From: Protonemura montana
Taxonomy: Eukaryota > Arthropoda > Insecta > Plecoptera > Nemouridae
Assembly (NCBI GenBank): GCA_947568835.1
Contig: OX387607.1
Location: 20,735,277-20,799,276, forward strand
Direction: 5' to 3'
DNA length: 64,000 nucleotides
Shown here: positions 12,506-22,381 of the stretch, piece after piece
How positions within the stretch are numbered: the first letter of the stretch is position 1
Layout of the letters: each line of letters opens with the position of its first letter
The notes under the pieces: generated by a model
What the model saw: the letters and a program-made list of their open reading frames with translations, nothing else
Told to the model about the DNA's origin: nothing
Database searches by the model: none
Program-made: the position numbers and the translations under genes

Positions 12506-12706
12506 TGTCACGTACCCTTATGTCTACGGCACCATGGGGGTTGGCACTCGCTCTCTCGTGAAAGGGGGTAGTGACTAGGGGATCTATATAAATACCACTT
12601 ATTCGTGAATAACAAACTACTTGCCGTTTATTATGGACCTAAACCTATACATAGCCATTATCCCAAACTCGATCTAATAACAATAATTTCTATAATAGAT
12701 ACTTAA
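12506..12706 (-). repeat. Errantivirus-like LTR, left copy, first part
   Basis: First 201 bp of the left LTR (3' LTR in element orientation), matching 32992-33192. It contains a TA-rich TATTTATATAG on the minus strand, a possible TATA box, and a minus-strand AATAAA near 12635. The inner LTR element interrupts it after CTTAA. Confidence 0.9.
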
Positions 12707-12859
12707 TGTAGCGATAGTCGCTATATTGACTCCGACTTTGTAGTTCCGGCTCGGTGGGTTCCGGGAGGAGGGTGTGAATAAAGCATGGACGAATGTTAAG
12801 AGTGAAACGGGCTATTATTATTCGGGAGACATCCACAAGTTGGAAGTTAGAATACTACA
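12707..12859 (+). repeat. 5' LTR of inner Gypsy element (153 bp)
   Basis: Short LTR with ends TGTAG...CTACA. It contains AATAAA (about 12777-12782), a likely polyadenylation signal, and is followed directly by a primer-binding-site-like TGGCGACGAGG. Confidence 0.95.
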
Positions 12860-12860
12860 T

Positions 12861-12878
12861 TGGCGACGAGGAACGGAT
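12861..12878 (+). promoter_or_regulatory. Primer binding site of inner Gypsy element
   Basis: TGGCGACGAGGAACGGAT lies one base after the 5' LTR, the expected place for a tRNA primer site beginning TGG. The tRNA cannot be named with confidence. Confidence 0.6.
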
Positions 12879-12934
12879 TGCGTGAAATAAGAACTATCGG
12901 TTGGAAAAGATTCATCGAAATCCATTGTTTTATC

Positions 12935-15900
12935 ATGGCGGACGATTCGATTGGAAAATTCGACTGTGAAGGAGACTTCACAACGGTAGGCCAGCGTTGG
13001 GCAAGATGGCTGAGAGCCTTTAACTATTATGCCATAAGCATGAACCTCAACGAACCGGTGAGGAAACAAGCAACGCTTCTTCACAAAGCAGGCATGGCAG
13101 TCCAGGATGCATATCACTCGTTAAAACCAACAGTCGTCGAGGGTGAAAACGTCTATGATCAGACGGTAAGAGAACTGACAGCTAAATTCACACCGAGGAC
13201 AAACGTACCTTATGAAAGGATCAAGTTCAGGGGACTATGCCAGGAACAGGAAGAATCCATAGAAAAGTACGAAGCAAGACTCAGAAGACAAGCGACTCAG
13301 TGTGGGTTTGGTGACCTACTTGACGAAAATGTGAGAGACCAGATCCTAGATAAAGTGTTTTCGCGAGAATTGAAGCGAAAATTGATAGAAATAGGACCGG
13401 ACATGACTTTGCTATCAGTGTTAAATACAGCAAAATCATGGGAAGATGCAAATGCCAAGGAACAAGGGTTGGTAGCAAAGGAGACTATAAATAAAGTGTT
13501 TTCAAAAAGCTCAGATAACCTACAGAAGGTGAAGTGCTACGCGTGTGGTTATAAGGGACATTTTAAGAACAGTCCGAACTGTCCAGCGAAAAACGAAGAA
13601 TGTACATTGTGTCGAAAGAAGGGACATTTCCAAGCATGTTGTCGAACAAACGTCAAGCACAAGAAGAAGTTTGATAAGAAGAAGGAAGACAACAGCAAGA
13701 AGAAAATTAGGCAGATTGCTGATTCGAGCGACACAGAGGAAGAGTACACGTTTGGAATTGGTACAAATAAACAGCAAGAAAGCATAGATGTCAAGCTAGG
13801 TGGCGTACATTTAAAAGTCATGGTTGATTCTGGAGCAACATGCAACGTGATTGATGAAGAGACATGGAAGCATCTGAAGAAACATAAGATCGTGTGTACT
13901 ACGTCATCGACGAACAAATTACTCTACCCTTACGGAGTAAAAGAACCGCTGCCTGTGCTAGGGAAATTCGAGACCGAAGTGGAAGTGACACCTGATCGGA
14001 AAGAAACTGCTGTTTTCTACGTAATCAAAGGAAAGGGATCAGCACTTCTAGGTAAAGAAACATCTGTTCAGCTAGGGGTATTAACGATTGGATTGCAAGT
14101 GAGGCAAGTTAAAGAAAATGAAATCATCGGGAAACTGAAGAACTTTCAGATGAAGCTTCCAATCAAAGAAGGGGTTACACCAGTATACCAGCCTTTGCGG
14201 AGAATACCAGTACCCCTACAGAGGAAACTTGAAAAGAAACTAGATACACTTGAAGAGCTAGACATAATCGAGAAACTGGATGGTTCTTCACGGTGGGCAT
14301 CACAACTGGTTGTGTGTCCGAAAGAAAATGGAGACATTCGAATCTGTATTGACATGCGCCGTGCAAACGAATCAATAGAACGAGAGAAGCACCACATACC
14401 TTGCTTCGAAGAAATTATCCCAGACTTGAGGGATAGCAAAATCTTCAGCAAACTAGACTTCAACAGTGCGTTTCACCAAATAGAACTGAGCCCAGAGTCT
14501 AGAGAGATAACAACATTCCTTACACACCGTGGGTTGTATAGATATAAACGTCTCGTGTTCGGAGTGAACTGCGCGCCTGAGATGTTCCAACGAACAATGG
14601 AGCAGGTACTTCATGGGTGCGAAGGAACCCATGTTTACATGGATGATGTCCTGATACATGGGAGATCGAAGGAAGAACACGACAAAAGACTGCAGAAGGT
14701 TTTGAAGACACTAGAAGAGAAAGGTATGACGCTCAACAAGAAGAAATGTCTGTTCGGAGTAGAAGCCGTAGATTTCATAGGTCATCGTTTGACAAGCGAT
14801 GGAGTTACGGTGACCGACAACAAGGTTGAGGCGGTCAAGAACTTCCGGGAACCAAGGACTCCGGCGGAAATAAGCAGCTTCCTCGGTTTAGTGAACTTCG
14901 TGGGACGTTTCATTCCGAATTTGTCAACGGTAACGGAGCCACTGCGGAGACTGTTGAAGAAAGAAGTTCCGTTCGAGTGGGGTTCCGAACAGGATAAGGC
15001 GTTCAGCGAACTAAAGAAGAGATTGACAGAGAAGAGAACACTAGGGTATTACAATCCAGAGGCAAAGACAACAGTCATTGCCGACGCCAGCCCCGTAGGG
15101 CTCGGAGCTGTACTTATCCAAGACGGACCAAGGGGTCCCAAGGTAATCAGCTACGCAAGTAAGAGCCTATCAGATTGTGAGAAAAACTATTCACAGAATG
15201 AAAAAGAGGCTTTAGCGCTTGTTTGGGCTTGCGAGCGATTCCACTATTTTCTGTATGGAAGGGAAACGTTTGATTTAATCACTGACAATAAGCCAGTAGA
15301 AACTATCTTTTCACCGAAAGGAAAACCATGTGCTAGAATTGAAAGATGGGTGATGAGATTGCAGGCATATAAATATCGAGTAATTCACAGACCCGGAAAA
15401 TCAAACATTGCGGATCCACTTTCGAGGTTGTTAGTAGAGAATACTAATGATTCTTTTGATAGGAATGGAGAAAGATGTTTGCGGATACTAATCGAGTCTA
15501 CAACTCCAGTGGCGCTGAAATTAGAAGACATCGAAGGAGCTTTCGAGAAAGACCAAGAGCTTCAAGCGGTGTCGCACAGCCTGAAGACAGGAATATGGCA
15601 GCCAGCCAGTAAGCCGTATCATCCGTTTGCTGCTGAACTTGGCCAAGCAGGTCAAGCTATTCTGAAGGGAACAAGGTTAGTGATTCCAAAAACCCTACGT
15701 CAGCATACGTTGGAGTTGGCGCATGAAGGACACCCTGGGATAACGAAAATGAAACAATTGCTGCGAAGCAAGGTATGGTGGCCAGGGATTGATAAAGATT
15801 GCGAAAGGTACGCCAGGACATGCCATGGGTGTCAACTGGTGGGATTACCGAATCACCCGGAACCCATGAAACGGACAGTGCTTCCGCCAGGACGTTGGCA

Positions 15901-16831
15901 GGACCTAGCCATAGACTTCATGGGACCACTGCCATCAGGTCATTCGCTTCTAGTCATTGTCGACTATTACAGCAGATTCTATGAAGTGGAAATTATGAAG
16001 AAAATAACAGCACAGAAAACCATAGAGAAATTAAAACCAATCTTTGCTCGGTTTGGATTACCGTTATCCATTAGGTCGGATAACGGGCCTCAATTTCAAA
16101 GCGAAGAATTTAGGGAATACTGCGCTCAGAACAAAATTGAACAACGCTTCACCACTCCATTGTGGCCGCAGGCAAACGGCGAAGTTGAACGCCAGAACAA
16201 GTCATTGCTTAAAAGACTTAAAATTGCTCAGGCGACAGGAAAAGACTGGAAGGAGGAAATGCTCAAATACTTAATTTGTTATAGAAATACTCCACATAGT
16301 ACAACAGGTGAGAGTCCAGCACAACTCCTATTAAAGATGAAGCTGCGTGACAAGTTACCAACTTACGAAGAGAATCAAGAAGTTGATGATGAAATACGGG
16401 ACAGGGACCTAGAAAAGAAATGGAAAGGAAAAGAATACGCCGACCAAAGGCGTCATGCCCAAGACAACAAGCTGGAAGAAGGTGACTACGTTCTAATGAG
16501 ACAACCGAAGACGGACAAGCTGTCACCAACTTTCGGTTACGTCCCCAGTCCGATTGTGGAGCGAAAAGGAAATAGCATCACAATCCAAACTCCTGACAAT
16601 GTCAGGTATACCCGAAATTCGACATTTTTCAAGAAGTTCCAAGAAAAGGATCTTACTTCCAAGAAGGATTTGGAAGAAAACGGTTCCACTGAACAGGAAA
16701 ACAAGTCAGAACAAGAAACCGCGACTGGGCCAGACGCTCAGGTAGAGATGGACGTCGATCCAGGACCGGAGATGCCGCTGAGGACACGACCGGCTCGACT
16801 GATACGAGTACCACAGAGATACCAGAACTAA
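12935..16831 (+). CDS. Gag-Pol polyprotein of inner Gypsy element
   Basis: The first ATG in frame is at 12935 (MADDSIGKF), giving 1,298 residues in one ORF; an upstream open extension overlaps the primer site and has no ATG. Domains by residue: retrotransposon gag about 10-190; two zinc knuckles from about 201 (CYACGYKGHF, then CTLCRKKGHF); aspartic protease with VDSGATCNV near 298; reverse transcriptase with YMDD near 568; RNase H from about 710 (DASPVG); integrase zinc finger from about 930 (HEGHPG...CHGC); integrase core from about 993 (AIDFMGP, RSDNGPQF, NGEVERQN); then an acidic tail rich in E and P. All catalytic residues I checked are present and no stop or shift is seen. Gag and Pol are fused, so their ratio must be set by processing rather than by frameshifting. 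Confidence 0.95.
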   Translation: MADDSIGKFDCEGDFTTVGQRWARWLRAFNYYAISMNLNEPVRKQATLLHKAGMAVQDAYHSLKPTVVEGENVYDQTVRELTAKFTPRTNVPYERIKFRGLCQEQEESIEKYEARLRRQATQCGFGDLLDENVRDQILDKVFSRELKRKLIEIGPDMTLLSVLNTAKSWEDANAKEQGLVAKETINKVFSKSSDNLQKVKCYACGYKGHFKNSPNCPAKNEECTLCRKKGHFQACCRTNVKHKKKFDKKKEDNSKKKIRQIADSSDTEEEYTFGIGTNKQQESIDVKLGGVHLKVMVDSGATCNVIDEETWKHLKKHKIVCTTSSTNKLLYPYGVKEPLPVLGKFETEVEVTPDRKETAVFYVIKGKGSALLGKETSVQLGVLTIGLQVRQVKENEIIGKLKNFQMKLPIKEGVTPVYQPLRRIPVPLQRKLEKKLDTLEELDIIEKLDGSSRWASQLVVCPKENGDIRICIDMRRANESIEREKHHIPCFEEIIPDLRDSKIFSKLDFNSAFHQIELSPESREITTFLTHRGLYRYKRLVFGVNCAPEMFQRTMEQVLHGCEGTHVYMDDVLIHGRSKEEHDKRLQKVLKTLEEKGMTLNKKKCLFGVEAVDFIGHRLTSDGVTVTDNKVEAVKNFREPRTPAEISSFLGLVNFVGRFIPNLSTVTEPLRRLLKKEVPFEWGSEQDKAFSELKKRLTEKRTLGYYNPEAKTTVIADASPVGLGAVLIQDGPRGPKVISYASKSLSDCEKNYSQNEKEALALVWACERFHYFLYGRETFDLITDNKPVETIFSPKGKPCARIERWVMRLQAYKYRVIHRPGKSNIADPLSRLLVENTNDSFDRNGERCLRILIESTTPVALKLEDIEGAFEKDQELQAVSHSLKTGIWQPASKPYHPFAAELGQAGQAILKGTRLVIPKTLRQHTLELAHEGHPGITKMKQLLRSKVWWPGIDKDCERYARTCHGCQLVGLPNHPEPMKRTVLPPGRWQDLAIDFMGPLPSGHSLLVIVDYYSRFYEVEIMKKITAQKTIEKLKPIFARFGLPLSIRSDNGPQFQSEEFREYCAQNKIEQRFTTPLWPQANGEVERQNKSLLKRLKIAQATGKDWKEEMLKYLICYRNTPHSTTGESPAQLLLKMKLRDKLPTYEENQEVDDEIRDRDLEKKWKGKEYADQRRHAQDNKLEEGDYVLMRQPKTDKLSPTFGYVPSPIVERKGNSITIQTPDNVRYTRNSTFFKKFQEKDLTSKKDLEENGSTEQENKSEQETATGPDAQVEMDVDPGPEMPLRTRPARLIRVPQRYQN

Positions 16832-16882
16832 AGGGATTAATCATTATTATTAGTACCTCACAATGTTAATAATACTAGAATT

Positions 16883-16899
16883 TAAAAAGAAAAGAGGGG
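16883..16899 (+). promoter_or_regulatory. Polypurine tract of inner Gypsy element
   Basis: A purine run AAAAAGAAAAGAGGGG abuts the 3' LTR at 16900, the usual position for priming plus-strand DNA. Confidence 0.85.
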
Positions 16900-17052
16900 T
16901 GTAGCGATAGTCGCTATATTGACTCCGACTTTGTAGTTCCGGCTCGGTGGGTTCCGGGAGGAGGGTGTGAATAAAGCATGGACGAATGTTAAGAGTGAAA
17001 CGGGCTATTATTATTCGGGAGACATCCACAAGTTGGAAGTTAGAATACTACA
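16900..17052 (+). repeat. 3' LTR of inner Gypsy element (153 bp)
   Basis: Reads as identical to the 5' LTR. It is followed by the second copy of the CTTAA target duplication and then the rest of the interrupted outer LTR. Confidence 0.95.
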
Positions 17053-17249
17053 CTTAACGCTTCTCGTCTCACGCTCTCTCTCTGGTGGTCCGTGTCCTCT
17101 CGTCCTGAAGTCTCAGCCTGCTCTGTCCAAGTCTCGTCTCGATGCACATAGCCGATGCCCTTCTTAATGCTGACCATTGCTGATTTCGGCTAGGCCGGCT
17201 ACTCTAGCAGGTGACACGAATTCCAATGCCAAATGCCCCATTCGTGACA
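17053..17249 (-). repeat. Errantivirus-like LTR, left copy, second part
   Basis: Remaining 192 bp of the left LTR (17058-17249) after the duplicated CTTAA, matching 33193-33384. The sequence just beyond it is, on the minus strand, AAGGTGGGGAAG, the polypurine tract of the outer element. Confidence 0.9.
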
Positions 17250-17309
17250 CTTCCCCACCTTAGCCAAAATCGCCCCGATTTTGAAAATGTTTTCGAAAAG
17301 TTCTCCTGG

Positions 17310-17551
17310 GGTTGCATAGCAACCGCCCTTCGTTGGTGATGTTTTCCCTCCGGACTGCAATTCTTGGGTTGCACAGCAACTGCCCTTCGTTGGTGATGTT
17401 TTCCCTCCGGACTGCAATTCTTGGGTTGCACAGCAACTGCCCTTCGTTGGTGATGTTTTCCCTCCGGACTGCAATTCTTGGGGTGCACAGCAACTGCCCT
17501 TCGTTGGTGATGTTTTCCTTCCGGACTGCAATTCTTGGGTTGCATAGCAAC
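17310..17551. repeat. 57-bp tandem repeat, about four copies
   Basis: Four near-identical 57-bp units (landmark GCCCTTCGTTGGTGATG at about 17327, 17384, 17441 and 17498) between the polypurine tract and the env end of the outer element. On the minus strand this gives an open 19-residue repeat (core QELQSGGKTSPTKG), but the ORF has no gene context and 57 is a multiple of 3, so I do not call it coding. A GA microsatellite follows at about 17691-17728, and 17729-18016 is AT-rich with nothing recognised. Confidence 0.85.
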
Positions 17552-17691
17552 TAACCACCCTTCCACCGAACTCGAAATCGTCCCGATTGAGCTGTGAAGG
17601 GAGCCGCCGAAAGTTGTGCTGATCTCGGGTAACCACAGACGAAGGCCAAGTTCTTCCGGGCAGTCACCAGCTTCCACGACCGAACGAGAGG

Positions 17692-17730
<39 letters not shown>

Positions 17731-18016
17731 GCGTGATGTTTGCGAAATCTGCATCCTAGTAGATGGGTTTCCAATATTAAGATCTAAACAACAGTACACA
17801 TACGGAAGAATGTAAGTACCGAACCATTAAGACGGTAGCAATAAAACATATGGAAACATACATTGCATAACAATATGCAACGTTCTATGTTTTAGAATAA
17901 TATATAGATATCCAAACCAAAAAATAATTAAATAACAATAAAGAAATCAAAGATAGTTCAAACAACCAAAATAATTAATCTGATAATAATGAAGGCAAAC
18001 AAATTAACAAAATGAA

Positions 18017-20156
18017 TTAGACAATTTCCTCCGGGTTGGAGCAGATCTTAACAGAGGTTGCTCTCCCATGGCGGTCAAGCAGCCTTCCTTCCCACAATTC
18101 GCCTGGTGACACCATGTCGTCCAGCGATACCACGCGACGTGGGCCAGGTGTAGGTCGGTTGGCCGATTCACACTCGGTTGTCGTCAGTGTGTGCCTCGTA
18201 GGTGTGATGACACGCGAATTTCCCTCACTGACGTCCTCAGTCCCGAGCGTCGTCAGAGACAAACGCGTACAACATTTCTTCCTTGTCCAAGCCAAAATTT
18301 TAAGCAGTGCATACAAAAACAGCAAGGCAAAAATTGCTTCTAAAATCCACAGTTGAATTCTGAGCAATGGCGTGAGGCTGACGGCCTCCGTCCTCCCTGG
18401 TGACAATTGTGCACGCACCGGTGGCGCTAAACATGGCAAAAGGAGGTGCGGGTTGCGAATTACAATAACCGCTACCACAAAAACTATCACCATGTCTAGA
18501 AGGCCACCGCCAAACGAGTGGGCAGTCAACGAAGTCCAGTCATCCTTCTCTAGGAAATGAGGACCAGAAAATGGCGTCGGAGACGGAGTCGCAATTTTGA
18601 AATGGGGGACCTTTTGCGTCCAATTAGAATCCAAAACATCATTCACTCTGTCATAGAGGGGTCGGGTGGTTAACTTATCCATTGGTGGGACAAGCGTACT
18701 GAGCCGGGACCAAGCATGGGGCAGCACATGCAGAATGCTTACTCTCTCCCTCGTGCGCGCATCGCAAGGAAACAACCGCGGTATCATTTCCGCGCCCTCA
18801 TATGACAGAGAACACGCACACGGCACTACCGTCTCCAACGCTCTGAGTGGCGCAACCGGTAGCGCCAAATTTTGCAGGGGCTGTCCTTGACAACCGAAAG
18901 TTATCGAGTTCCGAAAATGAGTTAGGCCGAAACGTTCAGCTCCAAGCTGGGTGATAATCGGGGAAGTGTTTGGCGTGCACTGGAAACCACATGCCTTCGA
19001 TAAGCTGGGTGAATCACCTCCCAGAAATAATTTACGGATGCATCCATCTCCCTGGCCAAAAGCCCGTGTCGATCGGATCCTGGGTAACAGGCAGAGGCCA
19101 TCCCCGTGAGGTGCGCAAAAGCGCAAGTCACGTCCAGATATCTCTACCATGTCCTTTCCAGACACCGCCACCAACGTTGGACCATGGTTGATGACACAAC
19201 TAGAGTTGTCCCATGCGAAAGGCATTGTTGCAAATTCAAACAACTTCCAAGGCTTGGAAATTTTGATGACGGGAATTTTGACGTGGACTAAAACCCTGTA
19301 AGTCGAAATGGCGCAATGTGCTAGCTTTAGTTTGTATAAGGGCATGACTTCCTTAGGGTCAAATGCCAGTTGAAAACCCTCTGATGCCAATTTTGTCTGT
19401 AGCCTAATGAGATCTGCGGAGAGTGCAGAAGGTTGACCCAAAATTTTGGGTATCAAGTCGGCCTGGCAATCTGCGAGAATTTGACTACGAAATTGGGCTT
19501 GTAACAAATCAGAGCTCCGAGCCAAGGAGGTGACTACCATGTAAAGAACGCGATCCAACTTTACATCGGTGATTTTATTATGTTCTGCACTCCTGTTGAA
19601 ACCCGTTGTTGCAAATTGAAGGAGGCGGTGATCCTGTCGAGACTCGGCCTCTGCAAACTCGTACATTTTAGTGTTGTAGGCTTTGACGGACTCCGTGATG
19701 TTAATAAGGGTGTCATGGTCCGAGTGCAACTCACTGTCAACGAGAGCCGCATGTCGTTCAAATGTGTCCCAGTCTCGATGTATATTGACAAGATCGCTAG
19801 ACGTGGCCGTACCACAGCACCATTTGAATGCATCACCGATGAAAGACAGTGCCCTGTTGATAATGCGTCGCCGTCCTGGTGTTGTGCGGGTAACCTTAGT
19901 TCCCAAACTATCGTCGAGCCAGTGCAACTGGTCTGCCAACCGAACTTGTATTAATTTGAACTCAGATGCCATAGAACACCCGGAGCTGTTAGTCTCGCAA
20001 AAAGCCTTAGTAAAGTACGAGCTTGGAGACCCACTCTCGAACTGGGGCCACACTCCTTCGTACTGTAGAGGCACCGTTGCCTCGTATAATACCATTCCGT
20101 TTAGAGGTTCCCATAGTGCCCCCGAGACGACGGATACTCCCCCATGATATTCTTCC
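18017..20156 (-). pseudogene. Errantivirus-like env, main part
   Basis: Envelope glycoprotein of F-protein-like type, 692 codons open from an internal ATG at 20095. Visible features: a basic furin-like site (GRRR) followed by a hydrophobic stretch beginning IINRALSFIG, as in insect errantivirus and baculovirus F-like proteins; many cysteines in the middle; two hydrophobic segments near the C-terminus (around VIVFVVAVIVI and around LLFLYALLKIL), the second followed by a short cytoplasmic tail. Known role of the family: membrane fusion and cell-to-cell transfer. The N-terminal part lies at 26304-26402, separated by a LINE. In addition the frame entering from the target duplication and the frame of the main part differ by one base, with the likely shift at the T-run 20100-20103. 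Not functional as it stands. Confidence 0.82.
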
Positions 20157-21066
20157 CCTTCAAAGCTAGCACCTTACCGTGGTGAAGGGGTTTGTGTGGT
20201 CCGATGATCCGGGAGGCCATGCCGGGGGGAGGTCTCTCTCCCACCAAGGTCTCCTATACCGGACGGGCTCTCGGTGAGGACCCAGACCAAGACTAGTCCG
20301 CCCCGCCGCTGTCGCGGGACGCGGACTTTGGTCGATGGAGGATCTGTGCACTCTTTTCTTTCTAAAGCTTCTTTTCACCACCTTTTCTTCATCTCCTGTC
20401 TTGTTTCATTCCCTGCCACCTCCCGAAGCCCCCGTCTGCCTTCTGCGACAGCGGCAGGGCTCCCTCCCATATGACGATTTGGCTCTCGTTTTTCGGATTA
20501 TTCTTTGGTTTACGTTTCTGATATTACAGTCGGTCGTTGGTGCCAGGCCGCTGGTGACTGGTGGCCTGCACAGGGAGTACTCGAGTCTTTGCACTCTCAA
20601 GTCTTTCTCTTTCCTGTCCTTTGCCCTTATGTCTTCATTTCTGGCCGACTCCTTGTGCAGACCAAAACGCTTACCCGGACGTTTGCCGTGTCTGGAATCC
20701 TAGAACGGGCGGAAAAGATTTTCCTGGGGGTTGAGGCGGTATTCCCCAGTTCGTCAGCAGAACAGACGGGGAGTACCAACAACACACCCCTTTGGTTTAG
20801 GCTTCGCTCAAAACAGGTGGCTGGGGGCTAATCCACCCCCAGTCAATCGGCTCGTGTTTTTGACGTTAAAATCTTACACAGGACGAGTGGGGGGGCACCG
20901 GTGGCGTGATGGCCGTGACTTAGTCCCAACACTCACGGTCACTCGCGACTGCCGGTGCTTCCCCTGCTATATCACCCCGGCAACCCTGGCGTCCCAGTGG
21001 GACGTCCCCTTGTTGGACTCCGTGGTGGGTGGGGACCGTGGGTGACGAATAAAAGTACCATATCGC
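20157..21066 (+). promoter_or_regulatory. 5' UTR / internal promoter region of the intact LINE
   Basis: GC-rich 910-bp stretch with no convincing coding frame. Full-length LINEs carry their own promoter here. It holds G-rich and C-rich segments near the start (CATGCCGGGGGGAGGTC). No specific promoter element is identified. Confidence 0.6.
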
Positions 21067-22371
21067 ATGGACACAAAAACAAACCCCCAATTTCCCCCCC
21101 CTAATCCTAAGAAGCGCCCTCGTCCTCTGTTAGAGGAACCAATTTTGTTGGAGGATGTGGTGGCTCCCAGGAGTGTGGAGCCACTCTTTCTTATTGTAAA
21201 GCTAAACAGTGGCAAATCTTTCCGCACCGTCTCGCCATTCGCACAGAAACGTGGATTATTGCTTCTGGCTGGCGACGTTAAAAGTTCAAAATGTCTGCGT
21301 GATGGATCACTGCTGGTAGAGGTGGCTAACAGTGAGCAGTCACTGAAATTGCAAGCGGCAACCTCTTTTGACACCATGCCGATAACAGTAACTGCCCACA
21401 AATCCCTGAATACATCCAAGGGTGTGATCTTTAGCTTCGACTTGGTAGATCTTTCGGCCGAAGAGCTAAAGAAAGAACTCGCAAGCCAAGGGGTGACTGA
21501 CGCGTACCGTATCATGAGCAAGAAGACCGGTGATTTGCAGCCAACACCACTGCTCATTCTGACCTTCGGCACCCCTAAGCTCCCGGATTGTATCTTTGCG
21601 GGATACCTACGTCTGCCTGTGCGTCCTCACATCCCTAATCCTCTGCGGTGTTTCACCTGTCAGATGTACGGCCATTCCAGCTTGGATTGCAAGCGGAAGC
21701 CCATCTGTGGCAGGTGCGCCAAGGAGGACCACGAGACGGACGCCTGCAACAACAGCTTCCACTGTGCAAACTGCTCGGCAGCCCACCCTGTGTGGTCCCG
21801 CGACTGCCCACAGTGGAAGTTTGAGCGGCGAGTAATGGAGCTTAAGACGATCGACAACATATCCTTGTTCGAAGCGAGAAAACGCATACAGACTCAGAAT
21901 GGCCTCGGTCAAAAATCCTTTGCCAAAGCCGTCGACTCGGGCGCGGCTGTCTCGGCGGAGACGGCTCGCTTGCAGGCTTTGTTAGAAAAACAGCTGCAAC
22001 TCTCCGCCGAGCAGGCTAAGCGCCATGAAGAGATGGAAGAACGCCACAGGCAAGAGATCGAGGCCATGAAGAGAGATTTGGATGCAAAGAACAAGGAAAT
22101 CGAATCACTTAAACAAAAACTAACGGAACTCCAAGAAAGCCGTACGCTCCAGCTGCACCCTACCAAGGGAAGGCAGACCGAGCCCAGCACCTCGAAGAAG
22201 GCGAGGGAAATTATTACCTACAACCCTAACACCCCCGGTAGCTCCACGTCCACCTCCCTGTCTATCAGGAAGGATGGAATGGAGATAGATCCTACCGACA
22301 CGTTGCCGCACACCTGGCAGACGGTGAAGGGAAAGGAGAAGGAGAAGGCGAAGGAGAAGAGAAAATCTTAA
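21067..22371 (+). CDS. LINE ORF1, gag-like nucleic-acid-binding protein
   Basis: 434 residues from ATG at 21067. N-terminal proline-rich basic segment, a central region typical of gag-like ORF1 proteins of the I/Jockey group, then three closely spaced zinc knuckles from about residue 196 (CFTCQMYGHSSLDC, CGRCAKEDHETDAC, CANCSAAHPVWSRDC), and a long charged coiled-coil region from about 300 to 360 rich in E, K and Q. The known role is RNA packaging into the element RNP and nuclear targeting. It ends 10 bp before ORF2, a compact arrangement consistent with coupled translation (inference). The frame is intact. Confidence 0.92.
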   Translation: MDTKTNPQFPPPNPKKRPRPLLEEPILLEDVVAPRSVEPLFLIVKLNSGKSFRTVSPFAQKRGLLLLAGDVKSSKCLRDGSLLVEVANSEQSLKLQAATSFDTMPITVTAHKSLNTSKGVIFSFDLVDLSAEELKKELASQGVTDAYRIMSKKTGDLQPTPLLILTFGTPKLPDCIFAGYLRLPVRPHIPNPLRCFTCQMYGHSSLDCKRKPICGRCAKEDHETDACNNSFHCANCSAAHPVWSRDCPQWKFERRVMELKTIDNISLFEARKRIQTQNGLGQKSFAKAVDSGAAVSAETARLQALLEKQLQLSAEQAKRHEEMEERHRQEIEAMKRDLDAKNKEIESLKQKLTELQESRTLQLHPTKGRQTEPSTSKKAREIITYNPNTPGSSTSTSLSIRKDGMEIDPTDTLPHTWQTVKGKEKEKAKEKRKS

Positions 22372-22381
22372 ATTTTCATCA

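Larger units (their letters stand above)
12707..17052 (+). mobile_element. Gypsy-type LTR retrotransposon, apparently intact
   Basis: 4,346 bp with two 153-bp LTRs that I read as identical (12707-12859 and 16900-17052). Ends are TGTAG and CTACA. The 5-bp target duplication CTTAA lies at 12702-12706 and 17053-17057. The uninterrupted site exists in the right outer LTR near 33188, where one CTTAA continues straight into CGCTTCTCG. A single open gag-pol ORF fills the body and there is no env. Identical LTRs, an open ORF and a perfect duplication mean a recent insertion, and possibly a family still active. The domain order resembles compact Gypsy lineages such as Mag/K02A2.6-like elements (assignment inferred). 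Confidence 0.95.

Noticed and set aside
12860-12934. Upstream start of gag-pol at 12860
   Set aside because: It begins with TTG inside the primer binding site. The first ATG in frame is 12935.
17199-17677. Cysteine-rich repeat protein on the minus strand
   Set aside because: Produced by the 57-bp tandem repeat; no gene context and it overlaps the polypurine tract and LTR.
20157-20190. HDV-like ribozyme at the 5' end of the intact LINE
   Set aside because: A short stem (CCCT with AGGG around CACC...GGTG) exists, but I could not find the other helices of the double pseudoknot. A covariance-model search would decide.
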